The notes beneath the pieces are model-generated. The model made no database searches. It was not told where the DNA came from and was given only the letters and a program-made list of their open reading frames with translations. Made by a program: the position numbers and the translations under genes. 64,000 nt of DNA from Lysobacter gummosus. Lineage in GTDB: Bacteria; Pseudomonadota; Gammaproteobacteria; Xanthomonadales; Xanthomonadaceae. Shown here one piece after another: positions 8,290 through 16,901 of the stretch. The DNA lies in assembly GCF_001442805.1 (NCBI RefSeq), contig NZ_CP011131.1, forward strand, positions 3,162,001 through 3,226,000, written 5' to 3'. Position 1 is the first letter of the stretch; each line of letters begins with the position of its first letter.

Positions 8290-10308
8290 ATGCTGCCTGA
8301 ACTCGGCCAGATCGCCCTCATCCTCGCCCTGCTGATCTCGATCGTGCAGGCCACGCTGCCGATGCTCGGCGCCCATCGCGGCATCGAGTCGTGGATGGCG
8401 ATCGCGCGGCCGGCGGCGTATTCGCAGTTGCTGCTGGTCGGCTTCGCCTTCGTGATCCTGACCCAGGCCTTCGTTGCGCAGGATTTCTCGCTGCGCTACG
8501 TCGCCGAAAACAGCAACACGCTGCTGCCGATGGCGTATCGCTATTCGGCCGTGTGGGGCGCCCACGAAGGCTCACTGCTGTTGTGGGCGCTGGTGCTGGC
8601 GCTGTGGACGGGCGCGGTGGCCAAGTTCTCCAAGGCGCTGCCGCCGCAGGTGATCGCGCGCGTGCTCGCGGTGATGGGCGTGATCAGCGTCGGCTTCCTC
8701 GCCTTCCTGATCTTCACCAGCAATCCGTTCGCGCGGCTGCTGCCGGCGGTGGCGCAAGGCCGCGATCTCAATCCGCTGCTGCAAGACCCGGGCCTGATCA
8801 TCCATCCGCCGATGCTCTACACCGGCTACGTCGGTTTCAGCGTGCCGTTCGCGTTCGCCATCGCCGCGCTGCTCGACGGCAAGGTCGATGCGCGCTGGCT
8901 GCGCTGGACGCGGCCGTGGACCAATGTCGCCTGGGCGTTTTTGACTCTCGGCATCGCTCTGGGCTCGTGGTGGGCGTATTACGAACTGGGCTGGGGCGGC
9001 TGGTGGTTCTGGGACCCGGTCGAGAACGCCAGCTTCATGCCGTGGCTGGCCGGCGCGGCGCTGCTGCATTCGCAGGCGGTCACGGAAAAGCGCGGCAGCT
9101 TCCGCGGCTGGACCTTGCTGCTGGCGATCGCCGCGTTCTCGCTGTCGCTGCTGGGCACCTTCCTGGTCCGCTCCGGCGTGTTGACCAGCGTGCACGCCTT
9201 CGCCGCCGATCCGACCCGCGGCCTGTTCGTGTTGATCTTCCTCGGCATCGTCATCGGCGGTTCGCTGCTGCTGTACGCACTGCGTGCGCCGTCGGGCGAG
9301 GACGCGGCCGGCAAGCCGTTCGAACTGGCGTCGCGCGAAACCCTGCTGCTGGCCAACAATCTGCTGCTGACCACCGCCTGCGCGATGGTGTTGCTCGGCA
9401 CGCTATATCCGCTGCTGGCCGATGCGCTGGAACTGGGCAAGATTTCGGTCGGCCCGCCCTACTTCGCGTTGATGTTCGTGTTGCTGATGACGCCGCTGGT
9501 GCTGCTGCTGCCGTTCGGGCCGCTGTTCCGCTGGCAGCGCGAGCAAGTGTCGCGGCCGTTGGCGATGCTGGTGCCGTGGGCCGGGCTCGCGCTCGGCGCC
9601 GCCATCGCCGCGTATTTCCTCGCCCCGCAAGGGCCGTGGAAAGTCGCCGCCGGCGTCGGCGGCGCGGTGTGGGTCGCGGCCGGCACCGCGCGCTTCGTGT
9701 GGACACGCGTTCGCGGCAACGGCACGGCCTTCACCGCCGAGATGCTCGGCATGACCCTCGCCCATCTGGGCGTCGCCGTGTTCCTGATCGGCGCCTTGCT
9801 GGTCGAAGGCCTGAGCGTGCAGCGCGAAGTCGCGCTGGCGCCGGGCAAGAGCCTGGACCTGGGCCGGTATTCGTTCCGCTTCGACAACGTCAAGCACAGT
9901 GTCGGCCCGAACTACGAGGCCGATTACGGCACCGTTACCGTCTTCGACGGCGATGAAGTGCTGACCGTGCTGCATCCGGAAAAACGCGCCTACGCCAGCG
10001 GCGGCCAGGTGCTGACGGAGGCGGCGATCGCGCGCGGCATCACCCGCGATCTGTACGTCGCGCTCGGCGAGCCGCTGGGCAACGGCGCCTGGGCGGTGCG
10101 CGTGCACGTCAAGCCGTTCGTGCGCTGGATCTGGCTGGGCGCCTTGCTGATGATGCTCGGCGGCTTCGTCGCCGCGGCCGACCGGCGTTTCCGGGTCAAG
10201 GCCGAAGCGCGCAATGATGAGCGCGAGCCCTTGTCGCATCCTGACATGCTGGAGACGCCGAATCACGCAAGCGCGGCACGCAATATCGCTGGAGAGCAGC
10301 ACGCATGA
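8290..10308 (+). CDS. ccmF: CcmF, heme lyase subunit of cytochrome c maturation
   Basis: CcmF, with CcmH and CcmI, ligates heme from CcmE to apocytochrome c in the periplasm. The 672-residue protein has about 14 membrane helices, the tryptophan-rich motif GWGGWWFWDPVENASFMPW, conserved periplasmic histidines (HPPMLYTGYVG, LLHSQAV, SVHAFAADP) and a large soluble loop before the last helix. Length is normal. An upstream repeat element separates it from ccmE, but orientation and order show it belongs to the same operon; it overlaps dsbE by four bases. Confidence 0.96.
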   Translation: MLPELGQIALILALLISIVQATLPMLGAHRGIESWMAIARPAAYSQLLLVGFAFVILTQAFVAQDFSLRYVAENSNTLLPMAYRYSAVWGAHEGSLLLWALVLALWTGAVAKFSKALPPQVIARVLAVMGVISVGFLAFLIFTSNPFARLLPAVAQGRDLNPLLQDPGLIIHPPMLYTGYVGFSVPFAFAIAALLDGKVDARWLRWTRPWTNVAWAFLTLGIALGSWWAYYELGWGGWWFWDPVENASFMPWLAGAALLHSQAVTEKRGSFRGWTLLLAIAAFSLSLLGTFLVRSGVLTSVHAFAADPTRGLFVLIFLGIVIGGSLLLYALRAPSGEDAAGKPFELASRETLLLANNLLLTTACAMVLLGTLYPLLADALELGKISVGPPYFALMFVLLMTPLVLLLPFGPLFRWQREQVSRPLAMLVPWAGLALGAAIAAYFLAPQGPWKVAAGVGGAVWVAAGTARFVWTRVRGNGTAFTAEMLGMTLAHLGVAVFLIGALLVEGLSVQREVALAPGKSLDLGRYSFRFDNVKHSVGPNYEADYGTVTVFDGDEVLTVLHPEKRAYASGGQVLTEAAIARGITRDLYVALGEPLGNGAWAVRVHVKPFVRWIWLGALLMMLGGFVAAADRRFRVKAEARNDEREPLSHPDMLETPNHASAARNIAGEQHA

Positions 10309-10871
10309 ACACCCCGACTCCGAAAAGCGGCAAAGGCAGCTGGTTTCCACTGGCATCCTTCGTCCTGCTCGCCATCCTGCTCGCCAACGGTTTGTGGCTC
10401 GCGCGCAACCCCGATCGCGAAAAACTGCCCTCGCCGCTGATCGGCAAGCCCGCGCCGCAATTCTCGCTGCCGGTGCTGCACGAAGCCGGCCGCCTGTTGT
10501 CGACTAACGAACTGCGCGGCGCGCCGTATCTGCTCAACGTCTGGGGCAGCTGGTGCCCGGCCTGCCGCGACGAACACCCGGTGCTGACCCGTTTCGCCGA
10601 GACCAAGCGCCTGCGCGTGATCGGTTTCAACTGGAAGGACGAACACGCCGATGCGCTGCGTTGGCTGGAAGAGTTCGGCAATCCGTATTTCGTCGTGGTC
10701 GCCGATTACGAAGGCAAGGCGGCGATCGACTGGGGCATCTACGGCGCGCCGGAAACCTTCCTGGTCGATGGGCAGGGCATCGTGCGATGGAAGTTCGTCG
10801 GGCCGTTGACCGATAAGGTCATCGTCGAGGAATTGCTGCCGGTGTTGGACAAGATCGAGAAGGGTCGATGA
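10305..10871 (+). CDS. ccmG: CcmG/DsbE, membrane-anchored thiol reductant for cytochrome c maturation
   Basis: A periplasmic thioredoxin-like protein that reduces the cysteines of the CxxCH motif of apocytochromes. The 188-residue protein has an N-terminal membrane anchor (about residues 14-32), the family stretch LIGKPAPQFSLPVL, and the active site WCPAC in NVWGSWCPACRDEHP. The cis-proline loop IYGAPETFLVD is intact. Its stop codon overlaps the ATG of the next gene (ATGA), although that gene now continues through a repeat element. Confidence 0.95.
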   Translation: MNTPTPKSGKGSWFPLASFVLLAILLANGLWLARNPDREKLPSPLIGKPAPQFSLPVLHEAGRLLSTNELRGAPYLLNVWGSWCPACRDEHPVLTRFAETKRLRVIGFNWKDEHADALRWLEEFGNPYFVVVADYEGKAAIDWGIYGAPETFLVDGQGIVRWKFVGPLTDKVIVEELLPVLDKIEKGR

Positions 10872-11467
10872 GGGGCGCGGTTAAAAGCAAATCCCCCCCT
10901 GCCCCCCTTTTTCAAAGGGGGGAGTGCTTCGGCCGCATGCGACACGATCGAGAGTGTCGTGCTGTTCCCCCCTTTGAAAAAGGGGGCCAGGGGGGATTTG
11001 CTTTTCCCCGCACGCTCCTGGCCACCGCCGCCCTGATCCTGACCTTAGCGCTCACCCTGACCACACCAGCGATCGCCCAACCCGCCAGCGATCCCGCGCC
11101 GCTGAGCTTCAACGACAACACCGAAGAACGCCGCTTCCACGCCCTGGTCGCCGAGCTGCGCTGCGTGATGTGCCAGAACCAGTCGCTGGCCGATTCCAAC
11201 GCCCAGATCGCCCACGACCTGCGCCGCGAAGTGTTGGTACTGATGCGCCAGGGCAAGAGCGACGGCGAGATCAAGGATTTCCTGGTCGCGCGCTACGGCG
11301 AGTTCGTGCTGTACCGGCCGCAGATGGAATCCAAGACCTGGCTGCTATGGTTCGGCCCGGCGCTGGTGTTGCTGGCCGGCGGCTTCGTGGTCGCGCGGGT
11401 GATCCGCGCTCGCGGCGCCAACGCGCATGACGGCTCCGCGCGCAACGACGAGGAACAAGAGTGGTGA
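10868..11467 (+). CDS. ccmH: CcmH, apocytochrome thiol-handling subunit, with a repeat-derived N-terminal extension
   Basis: CcmH (the CycL part) binds apocytochrome c thiols through its CxxC pair for heme ligation. From residue 45 on the protein is ordinary: signal peptide ending TTPAIAQ, the family pattern EERRFHALVAELRCVMCQNQSLADSNA with the CxxC, and a C-terminal membrane helix (WLLWFGPALVLLAGG). The odd part is the N-terminus. Between the ATG at 10868 and the signal peptide lies a palindromic repeat of about 123 bp that is open in this frame and adds about 37 residues (KSKSPPAPLFQRGE and so on). I see no ATG, GTG or TTG between the end of the repeat and the signal peptide, so the start must be in or before the repeat. 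Confidence 0.88.
   Translation: MRGAVKSKSPPAPLFQRGECFGRMRHDRECRAVPPFEKGGQGGFAFPRTLLATAALILTLALTLTTPAIAQPASDPAPLSFNDNTEERRFHALVAELRCVMCQNQSLADSNAQIAHDLRREVLVLMRQGKSDGEIKDFLVARYGEFVLYRPQMESKTWLLWFGPALVLLAGGFVVARVIRARGANAHDGSARNDEEQEW
10883..11005. repeat. Palindromic repeat element, family A copy 2, inside the ccmH reading frame
   Basis: A MITE-like element whose two ends are near-perfect inverted repeats of about 40 bp: aaaagcaaatccccccctgc at the left and the complement ending gggggatttgctttt at the right, each with its own ccctttttcaaagggg sub-palindrome. Its length of about 123 bp is a multiple of three and the strand used by ccmH has no stop, so ccmH stays open through it. No clear target duplication is visible. 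Confidence 0.85.
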
Positions 11468-12504
11468 TGGCGGTGACGATGGGTTCGGCCCCGATGGCCG
11501 TGTTCGTGGCGTCCGGCGCGGCGCTGGTGGTATTCGCGCTGGGCTACGCGCTGCGTCCGCTATGGCAGGCGCGTCCGCTGCTGGGCGGCGGATTGGGCCT
11601 GGCCCTCGCCTCGGCCACGGTCGCCTTGTACCTGTTGGTCGGCACGCCGAACGCGTTCAACCCGCAACAACAACGCGAACCCGAGACGCTGGCCGAGGCC
11701 GTGAGCCAACTGGAAGCCGAACTCGAACGCGATCCGAATCAGATCGAAGGCTGGCGCCTGCTCGCCAGCGCCTACACCGCCGAAGGCCTGAGCGCGAAAG
11801 CGCGAGACGCCTACGCGCGCGCGGTGAAGCTCGCGCCGGACAATCCCGACCTGCTGGCCGAAGCCGCCGAAGCGCGCGCGCTGGCCACCCGCGACCGCCG
11901 CTTCGACGCCGACGCGGTCGCCATGCTCAAGCATGCGATCGAAAAACAACCCATGCATCAGCGCGCGCGCTGGTTCCTGGGCATCGCCCAGCGCCAGGCC
12001 GAACAACCGGCCGAAGCGGCGCGGACCTGGGAGCCGCTGCTGAGCGTGGTCGATGCCGGCACCGCCCACAGCCTGCTCGAACAGATCAACGGCGCGCGCC
12101 AGGAAGCCGGCCTGGAACCGCTGCCGCCGCCGGCGCCGATCGCCGCGGCCGACGCGAGCGGCGGGCTCAAGATCAAGGTCGAGCTGTCGGCGGCGATGAA
12201 GGCCAAGCTGCCGGCGAACGCGAGCGTGTTCGTGATCGCGCGCCAGGTCGCCGGCCCACCGATGCCGGTCGCGGTCGAGAAGCATGCGGCCGGTAAATTC
12301 CCGCTCGAAGTCGTCCTCGACGACGGCGACAGCCCGATGCCGACGATGAAGCTGTCGCAGCTCGAACAAGTGCAGGTGCTCGCGCGCGTGTCGGCTTCGG
12401 GCAACGCGATTCCGCAGCCCGGCGATCTGGCTTCGCAGCCGGTCAGCGTGCGCACCGACAGCAAGGACCAGGTCGTCGTCATTATCGATCGCGTGGTCGA
12501 GTAG
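11467..12504 (+). CDS. ccmI: CcmI, TPR-containing apocytochrome c chaperone
   Basis: CcmI (the C-terminal part of E. coli CcmH) holds apocytochrome c for the heme lyase. The 345-residue protein has two N-terminal membrane helices (about 10-30 and 37-58), a TPR region (LEAELERDPNQIEGWRLL, AYARAVKLAPDNPDLL) and a C-terminal Ig-like periplasmic domain (IKVELSAAMKAKLPANA, VFVIARQV, VVVIIDRVVE). I prefer the ATG at 11467, which overlaps the ccmH stop as TGATG; a GTG at 11461 in the same frame is an alternative. Here CcmH and CcmI are separate genes, as in most non-enteric Proteobacteria. Confidence 0.9.
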   Translation: MAVTMGSAPMAVFVASGAALVVFALGYALRPLWQARPLLGGGLGLALASATVALYLLVGTPNAFNPQQQREPETLAEAVSQLEAELERDPNQIEGWRLLASAYTAEGLSAKARDAYARAVKLAPDNPDLLAEAAEARALATRDRRFDADAVAMLKHAIEKQPMHQRARWFLGIAQRQAEQPAEAARTWEPLLSVVDAGTAHSLLEQINGARQEAGLEPLPPPAPIAAADASGGLKIKVELSAAMKAKLPANASVFVIARQVAGPPMPVAVEKHAAGKFPLEVVLDDGDSPMPTMKLSQLEQVQVLARVSASGNAIPQPGDLASQPVSVRTDSKDQVVVIIDRVVE

Positions 12505-12526
12505 GGTTTGCCGCGAACTGGGACAA

Positions 12527-12640
12527 GAGCGTCGGGCCTGAAGGCCCCTCCTACAAAAGTTTTCGAGGCAGCGCTTCGGATCATGATCGCCGCGAACCAG
12601 CGAAGTCTTTTGTGGGAGGGCCCTTCAGGCCCGACGCTTT
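12527..12640. repeat. Inverted REP-like pair (gcgtcgggcctgaaggcc type)
   Basis: Two inverted copies of a sequence beginning agcgtcgggcctgaagg and ending cctacaaaag face each other, separated by about 47 bp, in the 320-bp gap after ccmI. This is the layout of a bipartite REP element; it may also help end the ccm transcript. The rest of the gap up to 12824 shows no gene; it must hold the promoter of the next gene. Confidence 0.75.
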
Positions 12641-12824
12641 CGTCTACACACCACTGACCCCACACCCCGGACATGCGCCGATAATGCAATTGCAATTGCA
12701 ATTCCGATCCCGACCGCGAACAGCGACGATGGTTTAGGCTGCAACGCGACCCTCGCGCCGCTCATCGCGGCACCGCTTCCACCCGACGCAAGGACACCGG
12801 CTTCGCCGGCCACACGAGCAAGGC

Positions 12825-13985
12825 ATGACCGAATTCATCCCGCCCGGCACCCGCCACATCGACCTGCCCTCGCCGTTCCCGATGAAACGCGGCGGCGCCC
12901 TCACCGGCGCGCGCGTGGCGTATGAAACCTGGGGCGAGCTCAACGCCCGACGCGACAACGCCATTCTGATCGTCACCGGCCTGTCGCCCGACGCGCACGC
13001 CGCGGCCAACGCGGGCAATCCCGAGCCGGGCTGGTGGGAAGCCATGCTCGGCCCGGGCAAGCCGATCGACAGCGAGCAATGGTTCGTGATCTGCGTGAAC
13101 TCGCTCGGCAGTTGCAAAGGCTCCACCGGCCCGGCCTCGATCGACGCCGCCAGCGGCGAGCTCTATCGGCTGAGTTTCCCGGAGCTGTCGGTCGAAGACG
13201 GCGCCGACGCGGCCGCGCACGTGGTGCGCGCGCTCGGCATCGAACGGCTGGCCTGCGTGATCGGCAATTCGATGGGCGGCATGACCGCGCTGGCGCTGCT
13301 GGTGCGCCATCCGGGCCTGGCGCGCAACCACATCAACATCTCCGGCGCGGCGCGCGCGCTGCCGTTCTCGATCGCGATCCGCTCGCTGCAGCGCGAAGCG
13401 ATCCGCCTGGACCCGCAGTGGAACCAGGGCGAGTACGACGACGCCCACTACCCCGAATCGGGCATGCGCATGGCGCGCAAGCTCGGCGTGATCACCTACC
13501 GCTCGGCGCTGGAGTGGGACGGCCGCTTCGGCCGCGTGCGCCTGGATTCCGATCGCGCCGACGAAGAACCCTTCGGCCTGGAATTCCAGGTAGAAAGCTA
13601 CCTGGAAGGCCACGCCCGCCGCTTCGTGCGCCGCTTCGATCCCAATTGCTACCTGTACCTGAGCCGCTCGATGGACTGGTTCGACATCGGCGATTACTGC
13701 GGCGGCAGCGACGGCCTCGACAATGATGAACAGGTGCATCGCGGCCTGGCTTCGATCCGGGTCGAGAAGGCCCTGGCGATCGGTGTGCACACCGACATCC
13801 TGTTCCCGCTGCAGCAACAGCAGGAAATCGCCGACGGCCTGCGCGCCGGCGGCGCCGATTCGCGCTTCCTGCCGCTGGAATCGCCGCAGGGCCACGACGC
13901 GTTCCTGGTCGATATCGGCCGTTTCGGCCCGGCGGTGGCGGGATTTCTTTCCGAGCTGCGGACGGGCGTAGAATCTGTGGCATGA
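12825..13985 (+). CDS. metX: MetX-family serine O-succinyltransferase / homoserine O-acyltransferase
   Basis: An alpha/beta-hydrolase-fold acyltransferase of 386 residues. MetX proteins acylate homoserine for methionine synthesis, but the Xanthomonadaceae members studied act as serine O-succinyltransferases feeding cysteine synthesis. Seen here are the nucleophile elbow GNSMGGM, the N-terminal NSLGSCKGSTGPAS block (classic acetyltransferases have GGCQG at this place) and the catalytic His in SPQGHDAFLVD. The GSCKG variant and the overlap with a cysteine-dioxygenase-family gene favour the serine role (inference). Gene length is normal. It overlaps the next gene by four bases (ATGA), so the two are probably co-translated. 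Confidence 0.85.
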   Translation: MTEFIPPGTRHIDLPSPFPMKRGGALTGARVAYETWGELNARRDNAILIVTGLSPDAHAAANAGNPEPGWWEAMLGPGKPIDSEQWFVICVNSLGSCKGSTGPASIDAASGELYRLSFPELSVEDGADAAAHVVRALGIERLACVIGNSMGGMTALALLVRHPGLARNHINISGAARALPFSIAIRSLQREAIRLDPQWNQGEYDDAHYPESGMRMARKLGVITYRSALEWDGRFGRVRLDSDRADEEPFGLEFQVESYLEGHARRFVRRFDPNCYLYLSRSMDWFDIGDYCGGSDGLDNDEQVHRGLASIRVEKALAIGVHTDILFPLQQQQEIADGLRAGGADSRFLPLESPQGHDAFLVDIGRFGPAVAGFLSELRTGVESVA

Positions 13986-14578
13986 ACGCCATCGACACCC
14001 TGCCCGATTTCGACTTCCCCGGCCACGACAAGCTGGTCGCCGCGATCGACGCCGCCGTCGCCGCCGGCGACGAGCACGCCGTTACCGCGGCCTTGCGCAA
14101 CACCCTGTGCAAGATGATCCGCGACCGCGACGTCAACCTGCCCGACTGCGTGTTCGACCCGATCCAGGATCACTACGCGCGCCGCGAGCTCTACCGCAGC
14201 CCGCAACTGGGCTACAGCGTGGTCGCGATGACCTGGGGCCCGGGCCAGGGCACGCCGATGCACGATCACAGCGGCCTGTGGTGCGTGGAAGGCGTGTGGG
14301 ACGGCGAGCTGGAAATCACCCAGTTCGAGCTGCTGGAACGCAACGGCGAGAACTTCCGCTTCCGCGCCGCCGGCGGCATGCATGCCGGCCCCGGCAGTGC
14401 CGGCAGCCTGATTCCGCCGCACGAGTACCACACCATCCGCAACGCCAGCGAGGACTCGGTGGCGGTGTCGCTGCACATCTACAAGGCGCCGATGGAGTGC
14501 TGCTCGATGTTCGTGCCCAACGACGGCGAGTGGTTCCGCCGCGTGGACAAGGCGCTGGAAACCGACGAAGCCGCCTGA
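13982..14578 (+). CDS. Cysteine dioxygenase family protein (thiol dioxygenase, cupin fold)
   Basis: Members oxidise the thiol of cysteine or 3-mercaptopropionate to a sulfinate with O2 and a mononuclear Fe(II). The 198-residue protein has the cupin metal motif TPMHDHSGLWCVEGVWDGE (two histidines) and the second motif with the third histidine in PPHEYHTIRNAS. An additional HIYKAPMECC segment near the C-terminus is typical of the bacterial family. It starts inside the stop of the upstream acyltransferase gene. Together the pair could make and remove cysteine, or the dioxygenase could act on an O-acylserine-derived thiol; the substrate is not certain. Confidence 0.85.
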   Translation: MNAIDTLPDFDFPGHDKLVAAIDAAVAAGDEHAVTAALRNTLCKMIRDRDVNLPDCVFDPIQDHYARRELYRSPQLGYSVVAMTWGPGQGTPMHDHSGLWCVEGVWDGELEITQFELLERNGENFRFRAAGGMHAGPGSAGSLIPPHEYHTIRNASEDSVAVSLHIYKAPMECCSMFVPNDGEWFRRVDKALETDEAA

Positions 14579-14830
14579 GTCGCGCCCTCGCCCGACCGCG
14601 CCCGCCACCGGCCGGGCCCGCCGGGATTCAGCGCCGAGCGCTGACATCGGTCAGTACGCAAATCCGGCTGCGGGCCGGATACTCGGTTCAAGCCCGCGCA
14701 TAGCTTTCGCCGCGGGCCGCAGGCGTCATATGTGGGTGCGCCGCGCTCGCACCTCGATCGCCTTCCGACATCCCCGCCTCCCACCGTCGCACTCGCAGTC
14801 CCCTCCCAGCCGCCGCCCGGAGTTCCGCCG

Positions 14831-15283
14831 ATGCTGACCGATCTGTTGCTCGCCTCCGCCCACCACCTGCTGGTGTTCGCCCTGATCGCGATGCTGGTGG
14901 CCGAATCGGTGCTGCTGCGCGGCCCTATCGACGCGACGGTGTTGCGCCGCCTGGCCGGGCTCGACTCCGGTTACGGCGCCAGCGCGGTGCTGCTGCTGGT
15001 GGTCGGCCTGTCGCGGCTGAAGTTCGGCGTCAAAGGCCTCGACTTCTACGAGCACAACCCGTGGTTCCACGCCAAGCTCGGCGCCTTCATCCTGATCGCG
15101 CTGCTGTCGATCCTGCCGACCGTGCGCTTCCTGCGCTGGCGCAAGGCGCTCAAGGCCGATCCGAACTTCCTGCCGGCCGCGAGCGAAGTCGGCACCCTGC
15201 GCCTGCTGATCCGCTTCGAGCTGGTACTGGTCGCGGTGATCCTGGTCTGCGCCGCGGCGATGGCGCGCTTCGGCGGGTTCTGA
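14831..15283 (+). CDS. DUF2214 family membrane protein
   Basis: A 150-residue inner-membrane protein with four hydrophobic helices (about residues 5-25, 48-65, 80-98 and 125-145). The HHLLVFALIAMLVAES and FYEHNPWFHAKLGAF blocks match the DUF2214 family, whose function is unknown. The gap of about 250 bp before it has no clear reading frame. It does not appear linked to its neighbours. Confidence 0.75.
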   Translation: MLTDLLLASAHHLLVFALIAMLVAESVLLRGPIDATVLRRLAGLDSGYGASAVLLLVVGLSRLKFGVKGLDFYEHNPWFHAKLGAFILIALLSILPTVRFLRWRKALKADPNFLPAASEVGTLRLLIRFELVLVAVILVCAAAMARFGGF

Positions 15284-15345
15284 GCGCACCGCCGCGATCC
15301 GCGACGCCGCCCCGATCGGACGGCGCCGCGGCCTGAGCCGAAGAC

Positions 15346-16539
15346 TCAGGGCGTAACCAGGGTCAATCCGTACTGCTGCAGGATCGGGTTCACCGGCTGG
15401 AACCAGCTCACCTGAAAGATCCCCGTGCCGCAGTTGTTCTGCGCGCCTGGCGCGATGCTGGCGAGCGACAGCACGCCTTGCGCCTGCTCATGGACATCGA
15501 TCCAGCCGCCGCCGGAATCGCCGAAGCCGGCGCAGGCGTTGCTCTGGGTCAGGCCGAACACGACGCCGCGCGTACTGTTGACGGTGACGTTCTGCGCGGT
15601 GATTAGCCCGCACTGGTAGCCGGTCTTCCAACCCGAGCGGCACACCACCGCGGAATAGCCCGCCTCGACGCTGCCGCGCACGGCGAAAAAGCCGCCGGCG
15701 TAATTGGTGATCAGCGGAAACAACTCGTGATTGGCGTTCAAGGCGACCCAGGCACGGTCGGTCCCGGGAAATTCCGACGCGGCGAAGTAGCCGGCCGGCG
15801 CGCCGTCGAGACCGATCGTCTCGCCCGCCGTCCCGCAATGGCCGGCGGTGACGAAGCCCTTGGTCGCGCCTTGCATGACCGCGAATCCGACCGAACACGA
15901 GAGCGCGCCGTTCTTCTCGTAAGAACGGCCGGCGTACACCGACGAGGTCGGCTGCGGCACGCCCGGCGTTTGCTGGAAGCGCAACAGGCCGCTGTCGGCG
16001 CCGCTGACCGCGGCCAAATCGATCGCGCGCTCCATGGCATCGGGCGCGACGCTGACCAGTACCGAATTGCTGCCCGGATCGACGTACCACGAATGCACGC
16101 CGTCGATCGGCCGGCTGATGCCGGACACGCGCGCACGCACGCTGCGATCCAGGCGCGCCTTCGCCGCTTCCAGCTCGCTCAGGCTGTAGCGGACCTGGCG
16201 CAACTGCACGCCGTCGAGCTTGAGCGGGCCGCGCGGGTCCGAAGATCCGACGACGAACCGATAGCGGCCGTCGCTTGCGCGTTCGACCCAGGCGCCGCCG
16301 AAATGGGCGCCCAGACGGCGCCGCGCCAGCGCCTCTTGCGCGGGCGCATCGCGCTGCACCTGCAGCAGTTGATCGACCTGCGCCGACGACAGGCCCAGAT
16401 CGTGTTGCGCGGCCTGATGAAGCGTCGGGCTGACCTGCAGATCCGTTGCCGCGGCCGCATCGAAGGCGACCATGCACAGCAGGGACAAAGCGCAAACGTG
16501 AGCGCCGGATCGGCGCGAGGAAAAACCGGTGGATTGCAT
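15346..16539 (-). CDS. Secreted alpha-lytic-type serine protease precursor (chymotrypsin family S1E)
   Basis: A 397-residue preproenzyme. The start ATG at 16539 follows a perfect AGGAGG site; the open frame upstream is not needed. It has a signal peptide ending FDAAAA, a large pro-region of about 170 residues with the alpha-lytic pro-domain pattern (LGLSSAQVDQLLQVQRDA, then FGGAWVERASDGRYRFVVG), and a mature protease of about 190 residues. The catalytic triad is visible: His in GFVTAGHCGT, Asp in PGTDRAWVALN, Ser in GFGDSGGGW. Mature cysteines match alpha-lytic protease positions (SCSVGF, CRSGWKTGYQCG, NACAGFGD, NNCGTG). It is a paralogue or homologue of Lysobacter alpha-lytic protease; secretion is expected through Sec and the type II system. 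Exact specificity is not predictable. Confidence 0.93.
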   Translation of the reverse strand: MQSTGFSSRRSGAHVCALSLLCMVAFDAAAATDLQVSPTLHQAAQHDLGLSSAQVDQLLQVQRDAPAQEALARRRLGAHFGGAWVERASDGRYRFVVGSSDPRGPLKLDGVQLRQVRYSLSELEAAKARLDRSVRARVSGISRPIDGVHSWYVDPGSNSVLVSVAPDAMERAIDLAAVSGADSGLLRFQQTPGVPQPTSSVYAGRSYEKNGALSCSVGFAVMQGATKGFVTAGHCGTAGETIGLDGAPAGYFAASEFPGTDRAWVALNANHELFPLITNYAGGFFAVRGSVEAGYSAVVCRSGWKTGYQCGLITAQNVTVNSTRGVVFGLTQSNACAGFGDSGGGWIDVHEQAQGVLSLASIAPGAQNNCGTGIFQVSWFQPVNPILQQYGLTLVTP

Positions 16540-16901
16540 ACAAAACCTCCTGGATTGGATGCGATGAGAAAATCCGCAAGCGCGCACGGACGCGATCGCG
16601 ACCCGTCGCGAAGTCCTTCCTGATGAACCGTTCGACGGGCGCTGATAGATAACCGCGTCGATCGGATCGGCGCGCCTGCCTGGATCACAGGCGAAGGCGC
16701 GACCGCGTCACAAAGGCGCGCGCCGCCGCCGCGGGCGTTCGCGGAAACCACCGCCCGGCGGACATTTCGCGGCGGATCGGCAAGCGCGGCGCCGCGCCCT
16801 CTGCGCGGTGCGTCGAGGACTCCAGGCCAACCGGGAAGTGGCGTCCCGCGCCTCGGGCGCGCCGGCCCGGAGGGATACCCGGCCGCGCGCCCCGCCCGCG
16901 C
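16540..16901. other. Intergenic region between the protease and VOC genes
   Basis: Holds the promoter of the protease gene. No reading frame is convincing. On the minus strand two TGTGA half-sites occur (near 16684 and 16709), which might bind a Crp/Clp-type regulator, but no complete dyad is present, so I do not call a site. Confidence 0.4.

Noticed and set aside
12527..12640. Possible CRISPR-like repeats
   Set aside because: There are only two copies, inverted to each other and without spacers of regular length; this is a REP pair. No CRISPR array is present in the window.
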